NCBI GenBank assembly: GCA_944350015.1
Contig: CALVNW010000010.1
Coordinates: 1 to 47,813, forward strand
Origin: an uncultured Clostridia bacterium
GTDB taxonomy: Bacteria; Bacillota; Clostridia; Christensenellales; UBA1242
DNA: 47,813 nt
Reading direction: 5' to 3'
Within the stretch, counting starts at the first letter, position 1. Every line of letters starts with the position of its first letter. Made by a program: the position numbers and the translations under genes. Under the pieces are notes generated by a model that was not told the DNA's origin, searched no databases, and saw nothing but the letters and a program-made list of their open reading frames with translations. Shown piece after piece: positions 14,320 to 23,884 of the stretch.

Positions 14320-14781
14320 TTACCTATAACTAGAAATTTCTTGCAAAAACTCGGTATATTCTTTTTGTGCCTCTTGCAAAAACTTGTCTTGTTCTTGGAC
14401 AATTTCAAACAAAAACTTTCTCTTTTCCTTTTTAGCGACTTCAGCAAGCACGCAAAGCACCTCTCTTGGAGATGGTATAGCGCTAGAAAATTTGAGGCGT
14501 AAATACTTCTCCATATTCTCTATGCCACCTCGTTTAAAACTCATCCTCATTGCGTGCCTCATAGACCTGTCAATCAAATTGTCTTCAACATTAAATTCTT
14601 CGGCAATTTCAGGGTAAAGCACCTTATTTACTCTAAACTTTTTAGATGAATCGTGGCAAATCTTTTTGAAACAACTTTTTAAATAATGATAACCATTTAT
14701 ATTAGGGCTAATTTTTAATATTGATAGATAAGTAATTGCTTGTCTTTCTAGCACCTTATCATTCACATTTTCATAATCCAT
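14320..14781 (-). CDS. Stand-alone Spo0A C-terminal DNA-binding domain protein
   Basis: The protein is 153 aa, with AAAGGAG before the ATG. Residues about 18-86 match the Spo0A effector domain: ISPNINGYHYLKSCFKKI, VLYPEIAEEFNV and LIDRSMRHAMRMSF, then KRGG. In Spo0A this domain binds 0A boxes (TTTGTCRAA-like) and controls entry into sporulation. The phosphorylated receiver domain is missing, so it cannot be switched by the normal phosphorelay. The last 60 residues are a charged helical tail unlike Spo0A. A promoter (ATCCAA at 14834-14839, AGTATA at 14811-14816 as read on plus; TTGGAT-17-TATACT on minus) precedes it. TTTGTCA motifs occur at its 3' side and upstream of the next genes. Confidence 0.8.
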   Translation of the reverse strand: MDYENVNDKVLERQAITYLSILKISPNINGYHYLKSCFKKICHDSSKKFRVNKVLYPEIAEEFNVEDNLIDRSMRHAMRMSFKRGGIENMEKYLRLKFSSAIPSPREVLCVLAEVAKKEKRKFLFEIVQEQDKFLQEAQKEYTEFLQEISSYR

Positions 14782-14810
14782 ATTTGTCTCCTTTGTGAAA
14801 CAACATAAGG

Positions 14811-14839
14811 AGTATACAACTTATTCTTAAAAAATCCAA
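14811..14839 (-). promoter_or_regulatory. Promoter of the Spo0A-C-domain gene
   Basis: On the minus strand, TTGGAT and TATACT are separated by 17 bases. The ATG at 14781 follows after a 29-base leader that contains AAAGGAG. Confidence 0.6.
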
Positions 14840-14904
14840 AAGAATTTGCAATATTTTGTAAATAATTTTACAAAAATATACAAAATTAAAATTTAGTTAT
14901 ATAT

Positions 14905-14933
14905 TTGACAAAGTTTTATAGGATTATTAAAAT
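14905..14933 (+). promoter_or_regulatory. Promoter of the AlkD-like gene
   Basis: TTGACA (14905-14910) and TAAAAT (14928-14933) have a 17-base spacer. The -35 box is embedded in TTTGACAAA, whose complement TTTGTCAAA resembles a Spo0A box, so the Spo0A-domain protein next door could repress it. Confidence 0.65.
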
Positions 14934-14963
14934 ATATATAAATTCAAAGATAGAGAGGATGAT

Positions 14964-15635
14964 ATGAAGATAAAAGAACTTGTAAAGGATTATATTGACA
15001 AAATACAGGACCCACAAAAGGCTGAATTCGACAAGAAGTTGATTGATACGCAATACGAGATAAAGGGTACCAAGACAAGGCTTTTAAATGACTTTGCAAA
15101 AAGCCTTGTAAGAATTGGTGCCGACTTTTATGAGCTTCCGCTTGACAATTATGAAGAGATTTTGCTTGCCGGCTGTTTTATTGGAAGGGTGAAGGCGTCG
15201 CCACAAGAAAAGGTGAAGATGTTTCAAAAGGTTTTACCTTGCATAGATAACTGGGGTGCTTGCGATGCCATTGTTGCAAGACTTAAAGGTCTTGAAAGCG
15301 AAAGAAAGTTTTTTGAAAATTTGCTTAAATCAGAAGAGCCTTTCTATGTTAGGGCGGGAATAGTTTGGCTTATGAAATACCAGCTTAAGCAAGATATGCA
15401 AAATGTTATAAATCTTATAAGGAAGGTGAAAAACGACCATTTTTATGTGAAGATGGCAATAGCTTGGTGTTACGCCGAGGCGTTTGCGCTTGACTATAAA
15501 TATATGTACGACTTTATTCAGAAGGAGCCAGATATATTTATAAGAAACAAAGCCCTTCAAAAGGCGTGCGAGTCATACAGAGTTAAAAAAGAGGACAAAC
15601 AAGCCCTCAAAATGCTCAGGGTCAAAAATAAATAG
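14964..15635 (+). CDS. DNA alkylation repair protein, AlkD-like
   Basis: The protein is 223 aa, made of HEAT-like helical repeats typical of the AlkD/AlkC DNA glycosylase family. Typical segments are visible: VKASPQEKVKMF, DNWGACD, FYVRAGIVWLMKYQL and FYVKMAIAWCYAEAF. AlkD enzymes remove positively charged alkyl-purines from DNA without base flipping. Length matches the family (about 220-240 aa). A GAGG site lies 6 bases before the ATG. It is a single-gene unit with its own promoter and terminator (15653-15685). Confidence 0.88.
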   Translation: MKIKELVKDYIDKIQDPQKAEFDKKLIDTQYEIKGTKTRLLNDFAKSLVRIGADFYELPLDNYEEILLAGCFIGRVKASPQEKVKMFQKVLPCIDNWGACDAIVARLKGLESERKFFENLLKSEEPFYVRAGIVWLMKYQLKQDMQNVINLIRKVKNDHFYVKMAIAWCYAEAFALDYKYMYDFIQKEPDIFIRNKALQKACESYRVKKEDKQALKMLRVKNK

Positions 15636-15652
15636 AAGATAACATTTAACAT

Positions 15653-15685
15653 AATCAATGTACATATGTGCATTGATTTTTGTTT
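15653..15685 (+). terminator. Terminator of the AlkD-like gene
   Basis: AATCAATG (15653-15660) pairs with CATTGATT (15671-15678); an inner ACAT/ATGT extends the stem. A T-rich run follows. Confidence 0.75.
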
Positions 15686-15703
15686 GTTGTATTTTGGTGG
15701 CAT

Positions 15704-15755
15704 ATTGACATATTTTGTCAATTTATTTGTAAAATTTCCACTTTTTTATTATAAT
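15704..15755 (+). promoter_or_regulatory. comM promoter region with TTGACA/TGTCAA dyad
   Basis: A 19-base perfect dyad, ATTGACA (15704-15710) and TGTCAAT (15716-15722), precedes a promoter TTGTAA (15727-15732) -17- TATAAT (15750-15755). The dyad matches a repressor-type operator position. Its half-sites resemble the TTTGTCA motifs seen around the Spo0A-domain gene. Confidence 0.55.
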
Positions 15756-15776
15756 GAATTTTAGGAGTATATTGAA

Positions 15777-17315
15777 ATGCTGTCAAAAGTAAAAAGTTTT
15801 GGGCTAAAAGGTATAGAGGGTTATCCAATTGATATAGAGGCCGATGTTGGCAATGGACTACCTCATTTTGAAATTGTTGGACTTGCAGACACTGCAATCA
15901 AAGAGGCTAAGGAGCGTGTGCGCTCGGCAATAAAGAATAGTGCGTTTGAGTATCCTACGAAGAGGATAACTATCAACTTGGCGCCAGCCGATATTAAAAA
16001 AGAGGGTGCGCTCTATGACCTTGCTATGGCTATTGCAATTCTTTCGTGTAACAGTGAGTATAAGATAAAGAATGAAGATAAGTTTGTTTATATTGGCGAG
16101 CTTTCTTTTGATGGAAGCGTCAAGCCTGTACGAGGGGTGCTTCCGCTTTTAATATCGGCAAGAGAGCTTGGCTATAAAAATATCATCATACCGCTTGGCA
16201 ATAAGGAAGAGGCAAGTTATATAACAAATATCAATGTTTATGGTGTGAAATCATTAAGACAGACCATAAGTTTTTTGTGCGGAGAGGAAGAGCTTGAGCA
16301 AATAAAGAGCTGTGAATATAGTTCACTTCAAAATAATGATGACTATGATGGCTTAGACTTTGCAAACGTCAAGGGTCAAGCAATGGCAAAGCGCGCCCTT
16401 GAAATTGCGGCAGCGGGCGGGCATAATCTATTGATGGTGGGACCTCCTGGAAGTGGTAAGAGTATGCTTGCCAAGTGTTTTCCGTCAATACTTCCTGATA
16501 TGACCTTTGAAGAGGCGCTCGAGGTAACCAAAATTCACTCAATCGCAGGTGAGCTTGACCTTAAAAAGGGTATTGTCTCCACTAGACCTTTTAGAAGCCC
16601 GCATCATACAGCAAGCACTGTCAGTCTGACGGGTGGCGGAGCAAATGCAAAACCTGGCGAGATATCGCTCGCTGATAACGGCGTGCTTTTTCTTGACGAG
16701 TTTCCTGAGTATTCAAGGCAGACAATAGAGACTCTTCGTCAGCCTCTTGAAGATGGTGTCATTACCGTTGCGCGTAGCAATGCAACCATAACCTATCCTG
16801 CAAATTTTACGCTTATTGCAAGTATGAACCCTTGTCCTTGTGGCTATCGCGGGTCGAAAGATAGAGAGTGCCATTGCCCGCCGAGCAAGATTAATAGGTA
16901 TCTTGCAAAGCTTTCTGGTCCAATTATGGATAGAATAGATATCCATATTGAAGTGGACAATGTCACATATGAACAACTGAGAAGTGAGGAGAAAGAGGAA
17001 AGCTCAAAGGAGATTAGGCAGAGGGTCAACAAGGCAAGGGCATTGCAGGCGGAGCGTTTTAAAAACTCTAAAAACTTTTGTAACGCCAAGATGTCGGTTG
17101 CTCAGACTAAGAAGTATTGTAAACTTGACTCGATGGGCGAGGCTATGCTTGAAAACTCCTTTAATAGTTTAAAACTTAGCGCAAGGGCGCACGAGCGAAT
17201 TTTGAAAGTGGCAAGAACTATTGCCGACCTTGAAGGCTGTGAAAACATTGAGGCAAGGCACATTGCAGAGGCAATTTCATACAGAAATCTTGATAGAAAA
17301 CTTTGGAAAGAGTAA
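15777..17315 (+). CDS. comM: ComM/YifB-type Mg-chelatase-like AAA ATPase
   Basis: The protein is 512 aa, the standard ComM length. The N-terminal Lon-substrate-like domain holds GLPHFEIVGLADTAIKEAKE (27-46). Walker A is GPPGSGKS (222-229), and a Walker B with NGVLFLDEFPEY follows; the Mg-chelatase signature PCPCGYRG is present. ComM is a hexameric helicase that drives branch migration during natural transformation. It is followed by dprA 68 bp downstream, another transformation gene, which supports the call. The start ATG lies behind TAGGAG. Confidence 0.95.
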   Translation: MLSKVKSFGLKGIEGYPIDIEADVGNGLPHFEIVGLADTAIKEAKERVRSAIKNSAFEYPTKRITINLAPADIKKEGALYDLAMAIAILSCNSEYKIKNEDKFVYIGELSFDGSVKPVRGVLPLLISARELGYKNIIIPLGNKEEASYITNINVYGVKSLRQTISFLCGEEELEQIKSCEYSSLQNNDDYDGLDFANVKGQAMAKRALEIAAAGGHNLLMVGPPGSGKSMLAKCFPSILPDMTFEEALEVTKIHSIAGELDLKKGIVSTRPFRSPHHTASTVSLTGGGANAKPGEISLADNGVLFLDEFPEYSRQTIETLRQPLEDGVITVARSNATITYPANFTLIASMNPCPCGYRGSKDRECHCPPSKINRYLAKLSGPIMDRIDIHIEVDNVTYEQLRSEEKEESSKEIRQRVNKARALQAERFKNSKNFCNAKMSVAQTKKYCKLDSMGEAMLENSFNSLKLSARAHERILKVARTIADLEGCENIEARHIAEAISYRNLDRKLWKE

Positions 17316-17383
17316 AAATTTTTGAAAAATTGCTTGTAAAATCACATAAAAGTTGTATAAAATAAAGACTTAAAGGGTTAATT

Positions 17384-18481
17384 ATGAAATTAGAAGATGA
17401 TTTTAAAAGTTTTTTAGTATTTTTATCGCTGTTTGATAATACATATTCAAAAAACCAACAGATTATAGATAGTTTAGGCGAGGATGTCAGCTTGAAACAT
17501 TTTTGCAAGAGCAAGTTTGACGGAATTTTAACAAAAGAAAATCTTGATAAAATGAAGGAACGCGCCGACATAAATCGTATAAATAATTATTATAACAATA
17601 TGCTTGATAGTGATATTGTGCTTTTAACAAAGTTTGATAAGGACTATCCTGAAAAGCTTAGAGACCTGCCAGACGCACCGTTCTTTTTGTTTTGCAGGGG
17701 AGATTTGTCGCTATTAAACGAGAAGGCACTAGCGGTTGTAGGCACAAGAAAGCCAACAAACTATGGTAGAGTTGTTACAAATAGGATTGTAGGCGATGTT
17801 GCGCGCGAAGGTGTGGTAATCGTAAGCGGGCTTGCATATGGAGTAGACAGTATCGCTCATAGGAAATGTTTGGAAGTTGGCGGAAAGACTATCGCTGTGC
17901 TTGGGTCAGGTCTTAATGAGATATATCCAGCAGAGCATATCTCGCTTGCAGAAGAGATAGCAAAGAAGGGGCTTTTAGTGAGCGAATATTCACCAAATAA
18001 GAAGGCGACAAAATATTCTTTCCCTCAGCGTAATAGAATAATAGCAGGGCTTAGTGACGGCGTGCTTATAACTGAGGCAAGCATCAAAAGCGGTACAATC
18101 CATACAAAAGATTACGCCTTAGATTATGGCAAGAACATCTATTCAGTTCCTGGGAATATTGATAGCCCTCTCAGCGAGCTTACAAATGATATCATTAAGT
18201 CGTCGCAAGCACAACTTGTCACAAAGGCAAGCGATATACTTGTCGACTATAATATAGTTAAGGGTGAAAGCGGAATAAAGAAAGCAGAAAAAAGCTCAAA
18301 TTACCAGCTTTCTATTGAAGAGAGCGCCATAGTAAACCTTCTTAAAGATGGTATGAAGGAGATGGATTTTCTTGCAAAGAATTCAGGGCTTAGCATCAGT
18401 GACTTAAATAGCAACTTGACAATGCTTGAAATTAGAGGCATAATAAGTAGGCTACCTGGTTCAATCGTGTCATTAAATTAA
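17384..18481 (+). CDS. dprA: DNA processing protein DprA
   Basis: The protein is 365 aa. The Rossmann-like DprA core shows AVVGTRKPTNYGR, IVSGLAYGVDSIAHR, TIAVLGSGLNEIYP, FPQRNRIIAGLSDGVLITEA and SVPGNIDSP. DprA loads RecA onto incoming single-stranded DNA. The last ~60 residues form a winged-helix-like domain (LLKDGMKEMDFLAKNSGLS). A TTGTAA-to-TATAAA promoter-like pair lies in the 68-bp gap after comM. topA starts 13 bp downstream, and this pairing is common in Bacillota. Confidence 0.95.
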   Translation: MKLEDDFKSFLVFLSLFDNTYSKNQQIIDSLGEDVSLKHFCKSKFDGILTKENLDKMKERADINRINNYYNNMLDSDIVLLTKFDKDYPEKLRDLPDAPFFLFCRGDLSLLNEKALAVVGTRKPTNYGRVVTNRIVGDVAREGVVIVSGLAYGVDSIAHRKCLEVGGKTIAVLGSGLNEIYPAEHISLAEEIAKKGLLVSEYSPNKKATKYSFPQRNRIIAGLSDGVLITEASIKSGTIHTKDYALDYGKNIYSVPGNIDSPLSELTNDIIKSSQAQLVTKASDILVDYNIVKGESGIKKAEKSSNYQLSIEESAIVNLLKDGMKEMDFLAKNSGLSISDLNSNLTMLEIRGIISRLPGSIVSLN

Positions 18482-18494
18482 TTTGGAGGAAAAA

Positions 18495-20564
18495 TTGAAG
18501 TTAGTCATAATAGAGTCACCATTTAAAAGAGAAGCATTAAAGAAATATCTAGGCAGTGGGTATGAGGTTTTTGCAACCAAAGGACATATCCGCGACCTTC
18601 CACAAAAGGCATTTGGAATTGATTTAAAGAACAATTTTGAGCCTAAGTATGAGATAGTGCCAGAGAAAAAACAGATGATAGAGGACCTTCGAAAGAAAGC
18701 CCAGCAGGCAGACGAAGTTCTTATTGCAACCGACCCTGATAGAGAAGGAGAAGCTATCTCTTGGCACGTTGCAAACATACTTGGCTTTAAGTCTGACAAA
18801 AATTGTAGAATAGAATTTAACGAAATATCTAAGAAAGCGGTTACCAAAGCGCTTGAAAATCCGAGGAAGATAGACTTAAAACTCGTCAATGCTCAGCAGG
18901 CAAGAAGGGTGCTTGATAGGCTGGTGGGTTACAAACTTTCACCAATTCTATGCAAGAAGATAGCGCCAAAACTCAGCGCCGGCAGAGTTCAGTCGGTTGC
19001 GCTAAAGCTTGTAGTTGATAGAGAGCGCGAGATTGAGGCGTTTGTACCAGAGGAGTATTGGACTGTTCAAGCCTTTTTGAAAAAAGGTGAAAACATTGTC
19101 AAAGCAAACCTTGTAAGTTTTAATAAAAAGAAGTTCGTGCCAAAAAATAAAGAGGAGGTTGACACTCTTCTCTCTGCCGTACAAGGCAAAAAGTTTACAA
19201 TAACCGAGATTAAGAAAAGTAAAACAAAGTCGCACGCGCCAGCGCCTTTTACTACTTCAACAATGCAACAAGACGCGCTAAATAAGCTTGGTATGAGTCT
19301 AGCGCGTACAACATCTTCAGCCCAACAGCTCTATGAAGGGGTTGACGTTGAGGGCGAAGGCAAGATTGCCCTTATTACCTATATAAGAACAGACTCGGTA
19401 CGTGTTTCCACCGATGCACAAAACGCCTGCCGTGAATTTATAAAAGAAAAGTACGGAAGCGAGTATCTGCCTGAGAAGCCTAATATCTATCACACTAAAG
19501 AGAGCGCTCAAGATGCGCACGAGGCAATCAGACCAATTACAATGGATATCACGCCAGAGATGACCCAAAAGACGCTCAGCAATGATAATTATAGGCTTTA
19601 CAAACTCATCTATGAAAGATTTTTGGCAAGCCAGATGAGCGAGGCAGAGTATGCTAGTGTGTCTGTCAATTTTGACTGCGAAAATTATGGCTTTAAGGTA
19701 AGCGGGCGAACGATGGAGTTTGCAGGTTACACCAAAGTATATAAAGAGTTTGTAGAAAAAGAGGGCGAAGAGGGTCTTGCTGGCAAGCTTCCTAAGATGG
19801 AAGAGGGCGAAAGCTTAGATTGTGATAAGCTTGCAACTGAGCAGAAGTTTACAAAGCCACCAGCTCGCTATACCGAGGCAAGCCTTGTAAAGGCAATGGA
19901 AGAAAAGGGTATCGGCAGACCTGCCACCTACGCTTCAACAATAACAGTGTTAACCTCAAGACATTACACCGAAAAAGAGGGTAAATATCTCCATCCAACC
20001 GAGCTTGGAAGGAAGGTTACCACCTATCTTGAGAAATTCTTTAGTAGTGTCATCAATGTTAAATTTACCGCGCATATGGAACAGCGCCTTGACGATATAG
20101 CAAATAAGGACGAAGATTGGCACAATGTTGTATCTAATTTCTGGCAAGGCTTTGAGGGACTACTTGGCAAAGCCGATGCAAGCTCGTTATCTATGAAAGA
20201 GCCACCAAAGGAGACCGATATAACCTGCGAAAAATGTGGCGGAAAGATGGTGATTAGAGATGGACGATATGGTAAATTCCTTGCCTGCTCAAACTTCCCA
20301 AAATGCAAAAACACAAGACCAATTGAGGCTGAGGTTAAGAAGGTTGGCATCTGTCCAGAGTGCGGGTCTGCAATGGTTGAGCGAAAGAGCAAAAAAGGTA
20401 AAATATTTTACTCTTGCGAGAGGTATCCAGACTGCAAATTTATGAGCTGGGATGTGACAACCGGAAAAAAATGTCCAAAATGCTCAAGTCCACTCATTGT
20501 TAAGGGTAAAAAGATTAAGTGTAGCAGTGCAAGCTGTGATTATGTTGAAGAACCTTCAACTTAG
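18495..20564 (+). CDS. topA: DNA topoisomerase I
   Basis: I place the start at TTG 18495 (689 aa), because GGAGG (18485-18489) lies five bases before it and the product then starts KLVIIESP as in other TopA proteins. Toprim motifs are seen (ATDPDREGEAISWH). The catalytic tyrosine is Y296 in LITYIRTDS. Three C-terminal zinc ribbons follow (CEKCGG...CSNFPKC, CPECGS...CERYPDC, CPKCSS...CSSASC). The enzyme relaxes negative supercoils. The early loop reads ESPFKREALKKYL where most have ESPAKAKTI; the key Lys is kept. It sits after dprA and before the trmFO-like gene, a classic order. Confidence 0.95.
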   Translation: MKLVIIESPFKREALKKYLGSGYEVFATKGHIRDLPQKAFGIDLKNNFEPKYEIVPEKKQMIEDLRKKAQQADEVLIATDPDREGEAISWHVANILGFKSDKNCRIEFNEISKKAVTKALENPRKIDLKLVNAQQARRVLDRLVGYKLSPILCKKIAPKLSAGRVQSVALKLVVDREREIEAFVPEEYWTVQAFLKKGENIVKANLVSFNKKKFVPKNKEEVDTLLSAVQGKKFTITEIKKSKTKSHAPAPFTTSTMQQDALNKLGMSLARTTSSAQQLYEGVDVEGEGKIALITYIRTDSVRVSTDAQNACREFIKEKYGSEYLPEKPNIYHTKESAQDAHEAIRPITMDITPEMTQKTLSNDNYRLYKLIYERFLASQMSEAEYASVSVNFDCENYGFKVSGRTMEFAGYTKVYKEFVEKEGEEGLAGKLPKMEEGESLDCDKLATEQKFTKPPARYTEASLVKAMEEKGIGRPATYASTITVLTSRHYTEKEGKYLHPTELGRKVTTYLEKFFSSVINVKFTAHMEQRLDDIANKDEDWHNVVSNFWQGFEGLLGKADASSLSMKEPPKETDITCEKCGGKMVIRDGRYGKFLACSNFPKCKNTRPIEAEVKKVGICPECGSAMVERKSKKGKIFYSCERYPDCKFMSWDVTTGKKCPKCSSPLIVKGKKIKCSSASCDYVEEPST

Positions 20565-20594
20565 AAAAAAACAAATTTTTAAGCGATTTTTAAG

Positions 20595-20625
20595 AAAAAA
20601 TTATGGTTTTTGCCATAATTTTTTT
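20595..20625 (+). terminator. Terminator after topA
   Basis: AAAAAATTATGG (20595-20606) and CCATAATTTTTT (from 20613) form a hairpin with a TTTTTG loop and a T tail. The following 180 bp up to 20809 holds inverted TTTTACAAA / TTTGTAAAA pieces and no gene. Confidence 0.8.
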
Positions 20626-20809
20626 GTTTTTTTGGCTAAAATGCTAAATAAAATTATGAAAAATCAATTTTTTTTGCTAGAATAAAAGAGTAAAGCGTCA
20701 AAATTTTACAAACTTTGACCCTTTTCGCAGAAAATAGCATTCTTTCAAATTTGTAAAACTTAAAAAATGCAATATACTTAAGTAGTCTAATATGACTTAA
20801 GGAGCTAGT

Positions 20810-22063
20810 ATGAATTGTTATTTGCCTGTTGTCAACATTATAGGTTGTGGTTTTGCGGGGATTGAATGTGCTTTATTCTTAGCAGGACACGGGATTAAGG
20901 TACACGTCTTTCAAATGCACAGGGACTATAAATGTAACTGCGATAGATGTACAGGCAAGGTTTTAAGTGAGAAAGAACAGTTTTGGCAAGGGTTACTAAA
21001 AAGAGAGCTGTCTTTTCTTGGCTCTCCGCTTATAAGAGAAGAGGACAGATTGTCAAGAGAAGGTTATGGCGGATGCCTAGCCTCTAAACTTCTTGAGTAT
21101 GGCGAAAACCTTGTTAAAAAGAGCGAGAACATCGAGTATTTTGAGGCTGGGATATCAGAAATCAATCCGCGCGAGATAAATATAATCGCAACAGGCTCTA
21201 ACACCGATGAAAAGATGTTCGACTTTTTGACAAGAAAGTTTGGTTCAATGCGATGCTTTAGACATTTGCAGGTCAATCCTGTTATTGATAATATTGATAC
21301 AAGTTTGCTTTACCGCCGAAAGGGAGATGAAGGACACCTCTTCCTTCCGCTTGAGTATGACGAGTATCTTAATTTTGTCAACGCAATTATCAAAGAGTTA
21401 AATAGGCTTGAGATAAGCCTTGATTATAAATTTTGCCAAAGCACCATTGAGGACCTAGCTTGCAAGGGTAGGGACGCACTTAAAAATTATGCAATGATGC
21501 CACGCTACATTGATGGACTTAAAGAAAAACCTTATGCACTCATCTGCCTAAAAGAAAACAAGAAGGGTTATAGCATAGAGGGCTTTTCTTCTAAACTGAG
21601 TGCGCAAAGCCAAATTGAAATATTAAAAAGTTTAAAAGCGTTTGAAAACATCACTTTGCTTAAGGCGGGCGATGTTGAAAATGCGGTATATATAAATTCA
21701 AAATATGTAATCAATGATTACAACCAAAGTTTGCAAGACCATAACTTATTTTTTGCAGGCTCAATACTCGGGCTAAGCAGTTATTACGACTGCATAGCAA
21801 GTGGGCTTTATACTGCAATGAATGTCTTTAAGTACTATAGTGGCAAAAAGATGGTGCTTTTGCCATCGACAAGCTTGATAGGAAGCTTATCTAAAAAAGT
21901 AATCAATTCAAGCCTATTAAAAAGAAATGTAAACAGTGAAAATTACGATATTTTACAACAAGATGACTATTCAAACCTGACTGTAATTGAAAGGTTGTTC
22001 AATAGGTCGGTTGAAAGTCTTAAACATTTTAAGGAGGAGTATACTAATGGAAAGTATGTTTAG
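20810..22063 (+). CDS. Divergent TrmFO-like FAD protein
   Basis: The protein is 417 aa. The N-terminal FAD-binding signature [17 protein letters not shown] (9-25) is clear. The C-terminal [21 protein letters not shown] matches the FAD-closing motif of TrmFO/GidA. The location topA-this-hslV is that of trmFO, which makes 5-methyluridine-54 in tRNA with methylene-tetrahydrofolate. However, it is strongly divergent. The HHT...CSNS block holding the catalytic Cys (C53 in Bacillus) is replaced by a CNCDRC cluster (about residues 43-48), and the second conserved Cys region (GCMPIE) reads CQSTIE. It may have altered chemistry, or bind a metal or Fe-S cluster. It overlaps hslV by 17 bases. Confidence 0.75.
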   Translation: MNCYLPVVNIIGCGFAGIECALFLAGHGIKVHVFQMHRDYKCNCDRCTGKVLSEKEQFWQGLLKRELSFLGSPLIREEDRLSREGYGGCLASKLLEYGENLVKKSENIEYFEAGISEINPREINIIATGSNTDEKMFDFLTRKFGSMRCFRHLQVNPVIDNIDTSLLYRRKGDEGHLFLPLEYDEYLNFVNAIIKELNRLEISLDYKFCQSTIEDLACKGRDALKNYAMMPRYIDGLKEKPYALICLKENKKGYSIEGFSSKLSAQSQIEILKSLKAFENITLLKAGDVENAVYINSKYVINDYNQSLQDHNLFFAGSILGLSSYYDCIASGLYTAMNVFKYYSGKKMVLLPSTSLIGSLSKKVINSSLLKRNVNSENYDILQQDDYSNLTVIERLFNRSVESLKHFKEEYTNGKYV

Positions 22064-22586
22064 AGGAACCACCATCTGTGGTGTAAAAAGGGATGGAAAG
22101 ATTGCCATCGCTGGTGACGGGCAAGTTACAATGAGCGAAAGCGTAATCTTTAAGTCCAACGCACATAAGGTGCGCAGAATATATAACGATAGCGTAGTGA
22201 TAGGCTTTGCAGGCTCTGTTGCCGATGCTTTTTCGCTCTGTGAAAGATTTGAAAATATGCTCAATAAATTTTCAGGCAATCTTATGAGAAGCGCGGTTGA
22301 ACTTGCAGGCACTTGGCGCGAGGATAAGGCGTCAAGACAGCTTAATGCTATGATGATTGTAGCAGATAAAAATCAGCTCTTAATCGTCAGCGGTACAGGT
22401 GAGGTTATAGAGCCAGATGACGATGTTTGCGCAATAGGCTCTGGCGGTAATTATGCTCTTGCAGCAGCAAAAGCGCTCAAACAAAACACCAAACTTTCAG
22501 CAGAGGAAATTGCTAAAAAGGCGCTTGAGATTGCAGGTCAAATTTGCGTATTCACAAATGACCATATTACAGTAGAGGAGGTTTAA
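22047..22586 (+). CDS. hslV: ATP-dependent protease subunit HslV
   Basis: The chosen start is ATG 22047 (179 aa) behind AAGGAGG. The proteasome-beta-type fold is seen: [20 protein letters not shown] with a catalytic Thr after a short propeptide (T8 most likely), [20 protein letters not shown] and [16 protein letters not shown]. HslV forms the double-hexamer peptidase of the HslUV protease. hslU follows after 2 bp. The first 17 bases overlap the TrmFO-like gene, so translation is probably coupled. Confidence 0.95.
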   Translation: MESMFRGTTICGVKRDGKIAIAGDGQVTMSESVIFKSNAHKVRRIYNDSVVIGFAGSVADAFSLCERFENMLNKFSGNLMRSAVELAGTWREDKASRQLNAMMIVADKNQLLIVSGTGEVIEPDDDVCAIGSGGNYALAAAKALKQNTKLSAEEIAKKALEIAGQICVFTNDHITVEEV

Positions 22587-22588
22587 AG

Positions 22589-23884
22589 ATGAATTTAACA
22601 CCAAGACAAATAGTTGAAGAACTTGATAAGTATATTATAGGACAGGCTAAGGCAAAGAGGGCAGTAGCTATAGCACTACGAAATAGATATAGAAGAAGTC
22701 AACTTCCAAAAGAGCTAAGAGAGGAAATAACTCCAAAAAATATTATTATGAAAGGTCCAACTGGTGTTGGTAAAACCGAGATTGCAAGACGTCTTGCCAA
22801 ACTTGTCGGCGCACCATTTATTAAAATTGAGGCAACTAAGTACACCGAGGTTGGATATGTTGGACGCGACGTTGAAAGTATGATTCGTGACCTTGTTGAA
22901 GTTGCAGTTAGAATGGTAAAGGATGAAAAGGCGCACGAAATTGAGTCTAAAGTCAGCCCTATCGTTGATAATAAATTGATTGATGCTATCTGTGATACAA
23001 GAAGATCAAACGATGTTGCAGTAGATAAAACAGTTATAACCGAAGAGTATAAGGCAGGAAAGCTTGAAAATGAGCAGATTGACATCTTAGTCATCGATAA
23101 CCCTAAGCCAATGGTTGCGATTGGTGGACCAGAAATCAATATTGGTTCTATGTTTGATGGGCTTTTGCCTCAAAAGAGAAAGAAGAGGAGAATGACTGTT
23201 CAAAGAGCAAGAGAAATCATTACAGCCGAAGAGTGCGATAGAATAATTGATAAGGATAACGTTTATGCTGAGGCAATACGAAGAACCGAAGAAGAAGGCA
23301 TCATCTTCATAGATGAGATAGATAAGATTATCGGCAAGGCTGGTGGCTCTAATAATCAAGACGTTTCAAGAGAGGGTGTTCAAAGAGATATCCTTCCTAT
23401 AGTTGAAGGTAGCACAGTGGCAACTAAGTATGGCAATGTAAAGACCGACTTTATTCTCTTTATTGCCTCGGGCGCTTTCCACGTTTCAAAAATTGAGGAT
23501 ATGATACCAGAGCTTCAAGGACGATTCCCAATTAGAGTGGACCTTGATAGCCTCACAAAAGACGACTTTAAACGCATTTTGAAAGAGACTAAAAACTCAG
23601 TTTGCCTTCAATATGCATCAATCTTGAAAGTTGATAATATTGACCTTCAATTCACCGATGATGCCATTGATGAGATTGCTGAAATCTCAGCTACTGAAAA
23701 TGAGACAAGCGAAAATATCGGTGCAAGACGACTTCACACTGTTATGGAGTCACTACTTGAAGATATATCCTTTAACGCGACTAATGAGCTTCCACTTACT
23801 ACAGTTAAGATTGATAGAAGTTATGTTCAAAACGCCTTTAAAGACACCAAGAAAAAGTTTGACCTCAAGAAATATATCTTGTAA
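22589..23884 (+). CDS. hslU: HslU ATPase/unfoldase subunit
   Basis: The protein is 431 aa, close to the usual 440-470. It starts MNLTPRQIVEELDKYIIGQ, with Walker A GPTGVGKT (56-63), Walker B IIFIDEIDKI, the intermediate domain (about 105-215), and a sensor-2 ENIGARRLHTVME arginine finger region. The C-terminus KKYIL resembles the HslV-docking tail. It unfolds substrates for HslV. No codY follows, unlike in Bacillus. Confidence 0.96.
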   Translation: MNLTPRQIVEELDKYIIGQAKAKRAVAIALRNRYRRSQLPKELREEITPKNIIMKGPTGVGKTEIARRLAKLVGAPFIKIEATKYTEVGYVGRDVESMIRDLVEVAVRMVKDEKAHEIESKVSPIVDNKLIDAICDTRRSNDVAVDKTVITEEYKAGKLENEQIDILVIDNPKPMVAIGGPEINIGSMFDGLLPQKRKKRRMTVQRAREIITAEECDRIIDKDNVYAEAIRRTEEEGIIFIDEIDKIIGKAGGSNNQDVSREGVQRDILPIVEGSTVATKYGNVKTDFILFIASGAFHVSKIEDMIPELQGRFPIRVDLDSLTKDDFKRILKETKNSVCLQYASILKVDNIDLQFTDDAIDEIAEISATENETSENIGARRLHTVMESLLEDISFNATNELPLTTVKIDRSYVQNAFKDTKKKFDLKKYIL

